20,920 nt of DNA from a virus. How positions within the stretch are numbered: the first letter of the stretch is position 1; the number at the start of each line of letters is the position of its first letter. The notes under the pieces are model-generated. The model was given only the letters and a program-made list of their open reading frames with translations. It was not told the origin of the DNA and ran no database searches. A program made the position numbers and the translations under genes. Location: positions 1 through 20,920 of the IMG/VR virus record IMGVR_UViG_3300042906_000464; one strand, written 5' to 3'. Below are positions 8,225-15,844 of the stretch, piece after piece.

Positions 8225-9425
8225 CGGACGCTACAAAACAGTCTCAACCTTTGCGCTCCCAGACGAGTACCAGCGGCAAGCCTCCGAGGCACGCCGTCGT
8301 CGCCGTATGGCAGAGATGTTGGCGCAGCAGGCGTACCAGCCGGGGGACATCCAGAACGCCCCTATTCCTCGCGGAGCGCCTCTGGTGCAGGGTCTGCAAG
8401 CGTTCCTCGCCGCCCGTGCTGCCCGTAAGGCAGATGAAGCAGAGGAAGGCGCTGCAAGGGTAAAAGCACAGATTGAAGCCGATGCAGAGCAGCGTGTAGC
8501 CGCAACTGGCGGTCAGATTGCCGGTCGATTGATGGGTGGCGCTCCCTTGCGTGATGTTGCCCCTGCCGATGAAACCGGACTTGGCGAAGTTGCAATTGAA
8601 AGTCGTTATCGCCAAGACCCGCAGGATGCAATGCGCTTTGCGATGACCAAGCAGGGCGGCGAGGCGGTAAGAGGCAATCCGATGCTTGCGGCGGCTCTTG
8701 CGCGGACGATGGAACCGCCTCAATTAAGCGCCGCCCCTAAAACCGCCGCGCAAGACACAATGCAATGGAATTCAAAAACGCAACAATGGGAAGATATACC
8801 CGGAGCAGTTTCTCGCATAAGGGACATTGCTGCGGCAAAGCGTCCTGATGTAGTTGTTACAGGTAGGGGCGAACGCGAAAGGTTAGTGCCTGTGATTGGC
8901 CCTGACAACAAGCCTAAACTGGTTCGAGAGTCCGAAGCCGAAGGCATGATGCCGTACACCTCTCGCACAGCGGCACAAGAAGTTGCCGATGTTGAACGCG
9001 AACGCGCACTTAACCAACGCACCATTGACACGCAAAACACTCTCGACAGCATTGGTCAGTTGCTTGTGCATCCCGGTCGCAAAGCAGGGACTGGCGCATC
9101 GTCGTTTCTTGGAAATGTTCCCGGCACCGATGCTCGTGGATTCCAAGCGCAATTGGAAACTTTTAAGGCTCAAACCTTTATTCCAATGGTTTCTGCGCTT
9201 AAAGGCATGGGTGCATTGTCGGATGCTGAAGGTAAAAAACTTGCTGCTGCGGTTGGCGCTCTTGACCCGTCAATGAAAGAAGCGGAGTTTGAAAAAGAAC
9301 TTAAGCGGGTTGCAAAGTTCCTTTATGACAAGGCCCGTGCTGCTGGTTTGAATGTTGCTATGCCAGAATTGCCGGGGGCTGCTCCCTCTGTCAATCAAGG
9401 CGGCACTAGCAGGAGTAACTGGTAA
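8217..9425 (+). CDS. Probable internal virion / DNA ejection protein
   Basis: A 402-residue, mostly helical protein with an N-terminal stretch rich in Arg, Lys, Ala and Glu (SEARRRRRMAEMLAQQAY). The C-terminal part (about residues 285-375: LDSIGQLLVHP, FLGNVPGTDARGFQAQLE, PMVSALKGMGALSDAEGKKL) is a pattern often seen in phage internal virion proteins. The frame is open back to a GTG at 8190. The ATG at 8217 is chosen because a strong GGGGAGG ribosome binding site lies eight bases upstream and the small overlap with the preceding TGA is typical here. It overlaps the next gene by one base (TAATG). An ejection-protein role is inferred from position and composition. Confidence 0.55.
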   Translation: MADGRYKTVSTFALPDEYQRQASEARRRRRMAEMLAQQAYQPGDIQNAPIPRGAPLVQGLQAFLAARAARKADEAEEGAARVKAQIEADAEQRVAATGGQIAGRLMGGAPLRDVAPADETGLGEVAIESRYRQDPQDAMRFAMTKQGGEAVRGNPMLAAALARTMEPPQLSAAPKTAAQDTMQWNSKTQQWEDIPGAVSRIRDIAAAKRPDVVVTGRGERERLVPVIGPDNKPKLVRESEAEGMMPYTSRTAAQEVADVERERALNQRTIDTQNTLDSIGQLLVHPGRKAGTGASSFLGNVPGTDARGFQAQLETFKAQTFIPMVSALKGMGALSDAEGKKLAAAVGALDPSMKEAEFEKELKRVAKFLYDKARAAGLNVAMPELPGAAPSVNQGGTSRSNW

Positions 9426-11215
9426 TGCCAAAATCAATTACGGTCACGCTTCCCGGCGGTGGCACACATACTTACGACAATGTGCCTGACAGCGTAACGC
9501 AAGAGCAGGCACAGGCTCGGGCGATGCAAGAATTTGGCTCTAGAGCAATTCAACCCGGAAGCCCTGCTGCTGCTGCAATGACGCACACGGTGTCATCGCA
9601 GCCCTCTGCGGCGCGTGGCCCAACCCCGTTTACGGTTGATAAGGATACCGGCGCAATGCGCCAGTTGACGGGAATGGAGAAGTTTGGTTACGGCTTTGGT
9701 CTTGGCGCACGCAACATCGGTTTAAACCTTGCCGAAATGGCGGGATTGACCTCTCCCGAGCGCGTCCGCGAGGCGCAAGCAGAAGGTGCTCCAATTACCG
9801 AACGGTTTCCCGGCAACATTGGTGCTTTTGCTGGAGAGACTGGAATGCTGCTGCCTGTTGGTATGGGCGTTGGCGGCATGGCTACGCGCATGGGCATGGT
9901 GCCGCGTGGCGTGTTTGCTGGCCTTACCGAAGGCGGCGTGCAGGGCGCTGTGGCTGCTGGCCCCGATGACCGGCTAGAAGGTTTGGGGATGGGCGTGCTT
10001 ACGGGCCTCGCGCTGCCCTCTGCAAAGCGCATGGCGCAGGTGTTGGCGAGTGGGCGCGATATGACCCGCTCTGCGCGTAAGTTGACCAGTCGCGGCGTTG
10101 ACCTTACGCCGGGACAAATGCAGCCAGAAAGCACCTACGGGCAGATTGAGGAGGCCATGATGGCCGTCCCAAAAATCGGCCCACGCATCAAAGCCTCGCG
10201 TGAACGCGGGTGGACGCAGACGCAGAACCTGATTGCACAGGAAGCCGCTCCTCCCGGTTTTACTACGCAACCCCGTCAAGACCCGCAGGCCATGTTCCGT
10301 GACCTGATTGACGCTTATGACAAGGCTTATGAGGTTGGCAAAGGTTACCCCATGCTTCCTGTCATTCGTCCTGACAAGGGGCCAGATGTGCCGTTGACCA
10401 AAGCGTTGCAAATTCCTCGCAACGCAGTAGGTACAGACGAAAGCCGCGCTTATGCTTCATCATTTATAAATAATGAATTAAGCGGGCTAACAAAACTTGT
10501 TGCAGAACGACGAAGACTTGGCAAAGATTTGTTAAGCGATGATTTGTTTGATTTGCGGTCGCGTATCCGTGCAAAAGTGCGCGACCTTCGCAAAAACAAA
10601 AACGCGCCTTTTGAGGCTGCGGATATGCTTGAAAATGTTGAGAGCCGCATTACCGAGGCATTAGATTCGCAATTGCCGTCAAATGTGATGCCAAAAATTC
10701 GTGCTATTGATAGCAAATACGGCAACTTTAAAATTCTTGAAGGCGCGCTGTACCGTGCTGGTGACAGAGAGGGAGGATTTACCCCCGCGCAGTTCTCGCA
10801 GGAAGTGCGGCAAGGGTCACAATCGCGCATGGGTTATGCCGCAGGCGGTGGTCGGATGCGTGACATTGCCGCATCTGGTCGGGAAGTGTTCGAGAACCGC
10901 CAGCCGCAGACGGGTCGCATGGCGTTGACTGTTGCGCCTGTTCTTGGCGCAGGCGGTGCTGCCGCTTTAGGTGGGCTTCCCGGTGCGCTTGGCGCGGCTG
11001 CGTTTACGGGTGCGGCTGTGCTGCCCTACCTGCGGAATGCAGCAGGCGATGTAGCGCGAGATGTTCTTATTGGTCGCACCACGCCGCAGGTTGCGATGCG
11101 AAATGTTCAGCGCAAGGTACGCCGAAAATTTACGCCGCAAGAGCGTGAGACGGTGGCGCGTTTGTTGGCAACACAAGGTATCGTTCTTGGCGCAACGCCG
11201 GAAGAACAGGAGTAA
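9425..11215 (+). CDS. Probable internal virion / DNA transfer protein with glycine-rich hydrophobic segments
   Basis: A 596-residue protein starting on the TAATG overlap. The N-terminus (ITVTLPGGGTHTYDNVPDSV, then TQEQAQARAMQEFG) is a small module repeatedly found at the head of phage internal proteins. Residues about 95-200 and 495-545 are Gly/Ala-rich and hydrophobic (for example LPVGMGVGGMATRMGM and VLGAGGAAALGGLPGALGAA), suited to membrane insertion during DNA ejection. Between them lies a charged helical stretch (residues about 330-430). The bases from about 10440 to 10740 are visibly more AT-rich than the rest of the gene, suggesting patchwork origin. A role as an ejection-channel protein is inferred, not shown. 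Confidence 0.55.
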   Translation: MPKSITVTLPGGGTHTYDNVPDSVTQEQAQARAMQEFGSRAIQPGSPAAAAMTHTVSSQPSAARGPTPFTVDKDTGAMRQLTGMEKFGYGFGLGARNIGLNLAEMAGLTSPERVREAQAEGAPITERFPGNIGAFAGETGMLLPVGMGVGGMATRMGMVPRGVFAGLTEGGVQGAVAAGPDDRLEGLGMGVLTGLALPSAKRMAQVLASGRDMTRSARKLTSRGVDLTPGQMQPESTYGQIEEAMMAVPKIGPRIKASRERGWTQTQNLIAQEAAPPGFTTQPRQDPQAMFRDLIDAYDKAYEVGKGYPMLPVIRPDKGPDVPLTKALQIPRNAVGTDESRAYASSFINNELSGLTKLVAERRRLGKDLLSDDLFDLRSRIRAKVRDLRKNKNAPFEAADMLENVESRITEALDSQLPSNVMPKIRAIDSKYGNFKILEGALYRAGDREGGFTPAQFSQEVRQGSQSRMGYAAGGGRMRDIAASGREVFENRQPQTGRMALTVAPVLGAGGAAALGGLPGALGAAAFTGAAVLPYLRNAAGDVARDVLIGRTTPQVAMRNVQRKVRRKFTPQERETVARLLATQGIVLGATPEEQE

Positions 11216-11221
11216 TCACAG

Positions 11222-13225
11222 ATGTCTTTCAATGGCTCGGGTACATTCCTTATCAACACGGCAGGCCAGCCTGTAGTCGCTGGCACCGTCATCTCGTCCA
11301 CGGCGTTTAACGCCCTGACGGCTGACCTTGCTACCGGCCTCTCGACCGTCATCACGAAGGACGGTCAGACGACGGTCACCGCCAACATCCCGATGTCCAC
11401 CTACAAGTTCACGGGGCTTGGGGTAGGCTCTGCCGCCACGGACTCTGCGAACTTGTCGCAGGTGCAGTCTACGGTCACCAAACTGCTTACAAGCGTCTCT
11501 GGGACGGACACCATCACGGCTGTGGGTGCGCCTGTGGTTGCCGCCTACGCTGCCGGACAGATGTTCTACTTCGTCGCTACGGGCGATAACACGGGCGCGG
11601 TGACGCTCAACATCGACTCGCTGGGTGCAAAGGCTGTGACCCGTGACGGGTCTGTGGCTCTTGCTGCGGGTGACATCAAGAGCGGTGAGGTGGTGGTAGT
11701 CGTCTATGACGGCACGCGCTTCCAAGTCGTCTCGCAGTTGAACAGCGCGGGTGATGCGCGGTTTGCCAATGTGTCGATTGCATCGTCGTTGTATGTCGGC
11801 GGTGTTTCGACCTTTGTCGGCAACGCTGGCTTTAGTGCCAATGTCTCCATTGCCTCTGCGCTGTCTGTAGGCGGTGTAGCGGCTATCACGGGCGCAACCA
11901 CGATAGGCGGCAACCTCACGCTCAACGGCGGCACCGCCAACGGCGTGTTGTACTTGAACGGCAGCAAGGTGGCGACGAGTGGGGCGGTGCTGGTGTTCGA
12001 CGGCACAAATCTAGGACTTGGTGCCGGGTCGTCTGCTTCTAAAGTCACAGGCGTATCAGGTTCTGGTACTGGGCTTACAGTTTCGGGCGGTGTCCCAACA
12101 CTTGCAGTTTGGGACACATCTAACGCTTCTAATTATTTCAACCTTTCTCAAGTTGGCGTCAACTCTTACTTGTGGGGAATTCCAGCCGGAGCGTTGATTT
12201 TTGGCACAGACAACACCGAGCGTATGCGCCTCAATTCGACGGGCCTCGGCATCGGGACGACTTCGCCTGCGTATAAGTTGACCGTGCAGAGTGCGATTGA
12301 CACCTACGCCTTTAACATCCGCGACACCATCGGCAACGAGCGTGTGTTGATTGGTTCTCGCTCAACAGCCCCGATTGACAACATCACGCCTGTGCAGATG
12401 GGTAACGACAACACGGGCAACCTGTTTCTGTCGTCCCGCACAAACTCGGCTTCTGGCATTAACTTCTACACCAACGCCGGAACAGCAGCATCGCTTCGAG
12501 CAACGCTCGACTCCTCCGGCAACCTCGGCATCGGGACGACGACTATTGGAAGCCGCGTCACGATTGGAGACCCCGGAACGGGTTTGGCTTTTTCAAACGC
12601 TGCGTCTGGCAACTTCAACATTGGCCTGCTTGCTGGCACCGGCTCTGCGCTGGCGTATGTTTACCAACGCGCTAATTCTGACTTGCTGTTTGGCACCAAC
12701 AACACCGAACGCGCCCGCATCACGAGCGGGGGGGATTTGCTGGTTGGAACGACAGCAACCACTATTGCAACCATTACTCAAAATGCTCTTGTAGCCAAAG
12801 CGTCTAACGGTTCTTTACTGATACACCACGAAGTTGGTAATACAGGAAGTGATTTTGCTGCCTTTGGGTATAACGGCGCAGTGATTGGGTCAATATATCC
12901 AAACAGTGCAAGCACAGTCGCATACGCCACATCCTCCGACTACCGCTTAAAGAACACCGTTGCACCAATGACAGGTGCGTTGGCAAAAGTAGCGTTGCTC
13001 AAGCCTTGCACATACAAGTGGAACGCTGATGGCTCTGATGGACAGGGCTTCATCGCTCATGAACTTGCGGAAGTTGTGCCTGATTGCGTGGTTGGCGAGA
13101 AGGACGCTGTGGACGCTGAAGGCAAGCCACGGTACCAAGGTGTTGATACCTCATTCTTGGTCGCTACGCTGACCGCTGCTATTCAAGAACTTACTGCGCG
13201 TGTCGCACAACTGGAGAGCAAATAA
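11222..13225 (+). CDS. Tail fibre/spike with C-terminal S74 autoproteolytic chaperone
   Basis: A 667-residue fibre-type protein. The N-terminus (MSFNGSGTFLINTAGQP, about residues 1-90) fits an attachment domain. The middle consists of beta-repeats with recurring V.IA(S/A).L.VGG and LGIGTT(S/T) units; the DNA block cctcggcatcgggacgac occurs twice (about 12244 and 12524). The last 99 residues are a peptidase S74 intramolecular chaperone: Ser572-Asp-Tyr-Arg-Leu-Lys577 matches the Ser/Lys dyad spacing, so self-cleavage just before Ser572 would release a 96-residue C-terminal domain. That domain includes GFIAHELAEVVPDCV and a final coiled-coil (LTAAIQELTARVAQLE). S74 domains assemble trimeric fibres before cleavage. 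The receptor is unknown. Confidence 0.85.
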   Translation: MSFNGSGTFLINTAGQPVVAGTVISSTAFNALTADLATGLSTVITKDGQTTVTANIPMSTYKFTGLGVGSAATDSANLSQVQSTVTKLLTSVSGTDTITAVGAPVVAAYAAGQMFYFVATGDNTGAVTLNIDSLGAKAVTRDGSVALAAGDIKSGEVVVVVYDGTRFQVVSQLNSAGDARFANVSIASSLYVGGVSTFVGNAGFSANVSIASALSVGGVAAITGATTIGGNLTLNGGTANGVLYLNGSKVATSGAVLVFDGTNLGLGAGSSASKVTGVSGSGTGLTVSGGVPTLAVWDTSNASNYFNLSQVGVNSYLWGIPAGALIFGTDNTERMRLNSTGLGIGTTSPAYKLTVQSAIDTYAFNIRDTIGNERVLIGSRSTAPIDNITPVQMGNDNTGNLFLSSRTNSASGINFYTNAGTAASLRATLDSSGNLGIGTTTIGSRVTIGDPGTGLAFSNAASGNFNIGLLAGTGSALAYVYQRANSDLLFGTNNTERARITSGGDLLVGTTATTIATITQNALVAKASNGSLLIHHEVGNTGSDFAAFGYNGAVIGSIYPNSASTVAYATSSDYRLKNTVAPMTGALAKVALLKPCTYKWNADGSDGQGFIAHELAEVVPDCVVGEKDAVDAEGKPRYQGVDTSFLVATLTAAIQELTARVAQLESK

Positions 13226-13546
13226 ATGACCACTATCACTTGGAACATCTCTCAACTCGACTGCCTCCCGCAGGAGGACGGCGATACCGATGTCGTTTTC
13301 ATCGTTCATTGGTCTTGCAACGGCGTGGACGGAGACTACAACGGAAGCGTCTACTCAACCTGCTCCGTGCCGTTTCAGAAGGACAAGTCCTTCACCCCCT
13401 ATGCTGACCTCACGCTCGACCAAGTGCTCGGCTGGGTCTGGGCCAACGGCGTGGATAAGGCCGCGACCGAGGCTGCGGTGGAGGGCCAGATTGAGGCCCA
13501 GAAGAACCCGCCGGTCGTCTCGCCGCCGCTGCCGTGGAGCGTCTGA
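13226..13546 (+). CDS. DUF7936-like small phage protein
   Basis: A 106-residue protein beginning directly after the fibre stop. The motifs ITWNISQLDCLPQ, DVVFIVHWSCNGVDGDYNG, FTPYADLTLDQVLGWVWANGV and the end NPPVVSPPLPW are those of a small protein commonly encoded just after tail fibres in short-tailed and other phages, now grouped under DUF7936 (name given from memory). It has no signal peptide or membrane segment. Two cysteines (in LDC and WSC) recur in the motif. Function is unknown; a virion or fibre-accessory role is plausible from position. Confidence 0.65.
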   Translation: MTTITWNISQLDCLPQEDGDTDVVFIVHWSCNGVDGDYNGSVYSTCSVPFQKDKSFTPYADLTLDQVLGWVWANGVDKAATEAAVEGQIEAQKNPPVVSPPLPWSV

Positions 13547-13695
13547 TGGAAGCCAAACTTGAAGTGACTTTGGAAGAAGCCGTCGCCATCGTGAACCTGC
13601 TGGGTTCGCTCCCGACGAGCCAAGGCGGTTATCCGCTCTGGGCGAAGTTAAAAGCGCAGGTAGAGGCGCAGGTGCCGAAGGACGGGGAGCCGTGA
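13546..13695 (+). CDS. Small 49-residue phage protein
   Basis: A short ORF starting on the TGATG overlap with the DUF7936-like gene and ending with TGA at 13693-13695, where the next gene starts with GTG at 13692 (GTGA). It encodes 49 residues with an acidic N-terminal helix (MEAKLEVTLEEAVAIVNLLG), then LPTSQGGYPLWAKLKAQV. This general pattern (LG.LPT...G.(Y/W)PL..K.K.QV) is seen in small proteins next to phage lysis genes. The two-sided overlaps support translation. No function is known. Confidence 0.6.
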   Translation: MEAKLEVTLEEAVAIVNLLGSLPTSQGGYPLWAKLKAQVEAQVPKDGEP

Positions 13696-13883
13696 CCACG
13701 GTACAAGACCTTGAGGTGACCGTGACGAGTCACATTGATACCTGCGCGGTGCGCTACGAAGCCATCCATGCGCGGCTAAAGCGTCTGGAGAGCCTGCTTA
13801 TGCAGGTTGGCGGGGCGATTATCGTCATCCTGCTTACCGCGTTTGGCACGGTGACGATGATGTGGCTGGAGTCCATCAAATGA
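13692..13883 (+). CDS. Single-pass membrane protein, holin-accessory or XhlA-like
   Basis: A 63-residue protein with a GTG start in a GTGA overlap and a TGA that overlaps the next ATG (ATGA at 13880-13883). Residues 1-35 are a charged amphipathic helix (YEAIHARLKRLESLL), followed by one transmembrane helix at about 39-58 (VGGAIIVILLTAFGTVTMMW). This helix-then-TM design is typical of haemolysin XhlA-like phage proteins that assist holins. Its position two genes before the holin candidate and three before the endolysin fits. No spanin-like lipobox is visible. Confidence 0.55.
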   Translation: MTTVQDLEVTVTSHIDTCAVRYEAIHARLKRLESLLMQVGGAIIVILLTAFGTVTMMWLESIK

Positions 13884-14287
13884 GTGAAGATATTGACTTG
13901 CTGAAGGTTCAAATCGAAGCCGAGATGAGACGGCTTGAGGCTAACAGCACCGCAAAGGATGTGGCAGGCAAGGCCATCGGCAAGGATGGCCTCAAGTACA
14001 TTACGGTCATCGTCATCATCGGCGTACTGTCCAGCCTTGCGCTGGATGCCGACAAGATTGCTGCGGTGATGGGCCTGCTGGGTGCCTCGCTGACCGCGCT
14101 CATCTCCATGCTCAACGGCATCGCCGGTGCTACGGTCAAGGAAGAGAAGCCGGAGTTTGCGGTCATCAAGGAACTCATCGGCAAGTTGGACAAACTCGAC
14201 CGTAAGGAACAGCCCATGCGGGTTGATGTCGAGGGCGACCATGTGACCGTGACCAAGGGTGAAGATGTTGTGAGGGCTTCCAAATGA
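13880..14287 (+). CDS. Small membrane protein, putative holin or holin partner
   Basis: A 135-residue protein. The frame is open to a GTG at 13862, but the ATG at 13880 is chosen because it forms an ATGA overlap with the preceding stop. Residues 1-36 are charged and helical; 40-55 (YITVIVIIGVLSSLAL) and 60-83 (IAAVMGLLGASLTALISMLNGIAG) are hydrophobic and likely form a membrane hairpin; the tail is charged (KLDKLDRKE). It overlaps the next gene by ATGA. A lysis role is inferred from topology and from the endolysin downstream. Confidence 0.5.
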   Translation: MSEDIDLLKVQIEAEMRRLEANSTAKDVAGKAIGKDGLKYITVIVIIGVLSSLALDADKIAAVMGLLGASLTALISMLNGIAGATVKEEKPEFAVIKELIGKLDKLDRKEQPMRVDVEGDHVTVTKGEDVVRASK

Positions 14288-14826
14288 TACCTGCCGCGCT
14301 ACAAGCCATCCTAACGCCGCTTCTTGGCAACGGGCTTAACCTCGTCGCCAACGCTGTGTTGGCCAAGGGCAAGAAGGTTGTTGAGGAGAAGTTGGGCGTT
14401 GAACTTAAGCCCGATATGTCGCCCGAGGACTTGGCGCGGGTGCAGATTGCCCAGATGGAGCATGAGGAAGAACTGCTGAAGTTGCGGCTGGAGGAAGACA
14501 AACTTGACCTCGCAGAACTGCAAGCGCGGCTGAAGGATACGAACGATGCTCGGGAGCGTGAGGTGCAGATTGCAAACTCCGACAAGGCACCGCTCATCAA
14601 CAAGATTGTTACCCCCGTTCTCGCGCTGTCTATCCTGCTGCTGACCTTTATCCTCTTTGGCGTGGTCATGTTTGACGGTAGCCCTGTGGAGGCAAGCCGC
14701 AAGGACATCCTCATCTATGTTCTTGGCGTGCTGTCTGCCATTGCCAGTCAAATCGTCAGTTACTACTTTGGTTCCAGCCAAAGCAGCAAAGACAAGACCG
14801 ACGCACTCAAGGAGGCCATCAAGTGA
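14284..14826 (+). CDS. Putative holin with N-terminal coiled coil and two C-terminal membrane helices
   Basis: A 180-residue protein. Residues 1-27 are moderately hydrophobic, 55-95 are a heptad-like charged coiled coil (EHEEELLKLRLEEDKLDLAE), and two clear transmembrane helices lie at about 108-130 (IVTPVLALSILLLTFILFG) and 142-162 (ILIYVLGVLSAIASQIVSYY), followed by the FGSSQSSKDK tail that recurs in phage holins of the GTA_holin-like group. Its TGA overlaps the GTG of the endolysin. Holin is the best reading because it directly precedes the endolysin. Which of the three membrane proteins forms the lesion cannot be decided from sequence. Confidence 0.6.
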   Translation: MIPAALQAILTPLLGNGLNLVANAVLAKGKKVVEEKLGVELKPDMSPEDLARVQIAQMEHEEELLKLRLEEDKLDLAELQARLKDTNDAREREVQIANSDKAPLINKIVTPVLALSILLLTFILFGVVMFDGSPVEASRKDILIYVLGVLSAIASQIVSYYFGSSQSSKDKTDALKEAIK

Positions 14827-15161
14827 GTCTCGTAGCAGAACAGGCGGCGTTCCTGCTGGATGTCGCCAAACTCGTTAACAAAGCGACTGAACTGGGCTTC
14901 GTCGTGACGGGCGGCGAACTTGCCCGTACCCCGGAACAGCAGGCCATCTATGTGAAGACTGGGCGTAGCAAGACGATGAACAGCATTCACCTCAAGCGGT
15001 GTGCCATTGACTTGAATTTCTTCCGCGACGGCAAGTTGACCTACGACATCCCTGCTCTTACGCCGGTCGGTGAGTATTGGCAGAGCCTTAACCCCAAGAA
15101 CCAATGGGGCGGGTTCTGGAAATCGTTTAAGGATGTGCCGCACTTCGAGCGTAGGGTGTGA
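14823..15161 (+). CDS. M15-family endolysin (L-Ala-D-Glu / D-Ala-type peptidase)
   Basis: A 112-residue single-domain peptidase with a GTG start in a GTGA overlap. It shows the M15 zinc-site pattern: H56 and D63 in SIHLKRCAIDLNFF, and D104-x-x-H107 in KDVPHFER. H56, D63 and H107 are expected zinc ligands and D104 (with its neighbours) the catalytic region. M15 endolysins cut peptide bonds in peptidoglycan stem peptides. The protein is short because it lacks a binding domain and a signal peptide, so release would depend on a holin. It ends the plus-strand operon; its TGA (15159-15161) touches the minus-strand tRNA fragment. Confidence 0.85.
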   Translation: MSLVAEQAAFLLDVAKLVNKATELGFVVTGGELARTPEQQAIYVKTGRSKTMNSIHLKRCAIDLNFFRDGKLTYDIPALTPVGEYWQSLNPKNQWGGFWKSFKDVPHFERRV

Positions 15162-15201
15162 TGGCGAGGAAGGAATCGAACCTTCATTCACGGAGTCAAA
15201 G
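15161..15201 (-). pseudogene. 3' half of a tRNA-Gln(UUG) (split or remnant)
   Basis: Read on the minus strand, this stretch is the 3' half of a tRNA-Gln: anticodon loop CTTTGAC (anticodon UUG), anticodon-stem 3' strand TCCGT, variable region GAAT, T-arm GAAGG-TTCGATT-CCTTC, acceptor 3' strand CTCGCCA and discriminator T. The expected 5' strand of the anticodon stem (ACGGA) is missing. Directly 5' of the loop is instead the TAA stop of the HNH gene (15202-15204). CCA is not encoded. The pattern indicates a tRNA interrupted at the anticodon loop. Whether it is a remnant or one part of a split gene is unknown. Confidence 0.65.
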
Positions 15202-15765
15202 TTACTTTTTAGAGCGATTTCTGCCCCGCCATGTATTTGTGATGCAATGACAATTAGGGCAAAGCACTCTTAAATTGGAGCGCAAATTGTTTTTAGGGTT
15301 TCCATCAATATGGTCTAACTCTAACGACAATTTCTTCCCGCGCCATTCTTCCAATCCGCATTCTGTACAAGCATATTTTCCGTTTTCTTTTGCTATATGG
15401 CGACGCAACAACTTTTTTCTATACGGGTTTATTTTTTGACCGTTAAAACTTTCAATCAAAACATTAAATGAAAGTTCTGAAAATTTACTTCGTCGAGTTA
15501 TTTTCCCCTTTGTTATAGATTTAGACCAAGTGGCTTTTGCAAAGCCATATTTTTTTAGAATCTCTCCCATCGACATCCCGGCGTCGATATCTTGTTGAAC
15601 TAACTTCCAATCGTATGTTGGGCGGGGCGTCTTTTGCAGCCCAAGCCGCCTTGCGTGATAACTAACGGTAGCAGCAGAACACTCAAATTTTTTTCTTATT
15701 TCTCGATTTGATGCGCCTTGCTGCAACAAGGTTTTTATTTGTTTGCCAATTAAACGCGGTTGCAT
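15202..15765 (-). CDS. HNH homing-type endonuclease
   Basis: A 187-residue protein with two helix-turn-helix-like repeats at about residues 6-45 (SNREIRKKFECSAATVSYHA) and 55-85 (MSMGEILKKYGFAKATWSKS), and a C-terminal zinc HNH nuclease. The nuclease shows C133-x-x-C136, the ELDHIDGNPKNN core with D151-H152 and N159/N160, and C169-x-x-C172-H173. Such proteins make site-specific DNA breaks and spread their own gene. The gene is much richer in A/T than its neighbours, a sign of separate origin. The ATG (15763-15765) shares its A with the CCA end of the adjacent tRNA-Gln, so its ribosome binding site (the AGGCAGG run) lies inside the tRNA sequence. The stop directly precedes the tRNA half at 15201. 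Confidence 0.85.
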   Translation of the reverse strand: MQPRLIGKQIKTLLQQGASNREIRKKFECSAATVSYHARRLGLQKTPRPTYDWKLVQQDIDAGMSMGEILKKYGFAKATWSKSITKGKITRRSKFSELSFNVLIESFNGQKINPYRKKLLRRHIAKENGKYACTECGLEEWRGKKLSLELDHIDGNPKNNLRSNLRVLCPNCHCITNTWRGRNRSKK

Positions 15766-15839
15766 GGATTACCTGCCTCGGTTCGAACGAGGATTGCCGG
15801 GGTCAAAACCCGGAGTTTTGCCAGTTAAACTACAGGTAA
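15765..15839 (-). tRNA. tRNA-Gln (anticodon UUG), CCA encoded
   Basis: A complete cloverleaf of 75 bases on the minus strand: acceptor TTACCTG/CAGGTAA; D-arm GTTT-AACTGGCA-AAAC; anticodon arm CCGGG-TTTTGAC-CCCGG with anticodon UUG; variable CAAT; T-arm CCTCG-TTCGAAC-CGAGG; discriminator T; then CCA. The first pair is the weak U-A expected for Gln. Discriminator U73 is unusual, as many tRNA-Gln have G73. It would read CAA, and CAG by wobble. The CCA abuts the HNH start, so tRNA processing and HNH translation share the transcript. Confidence 0.92.
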
Positions 15840-15844
15840 GTATA

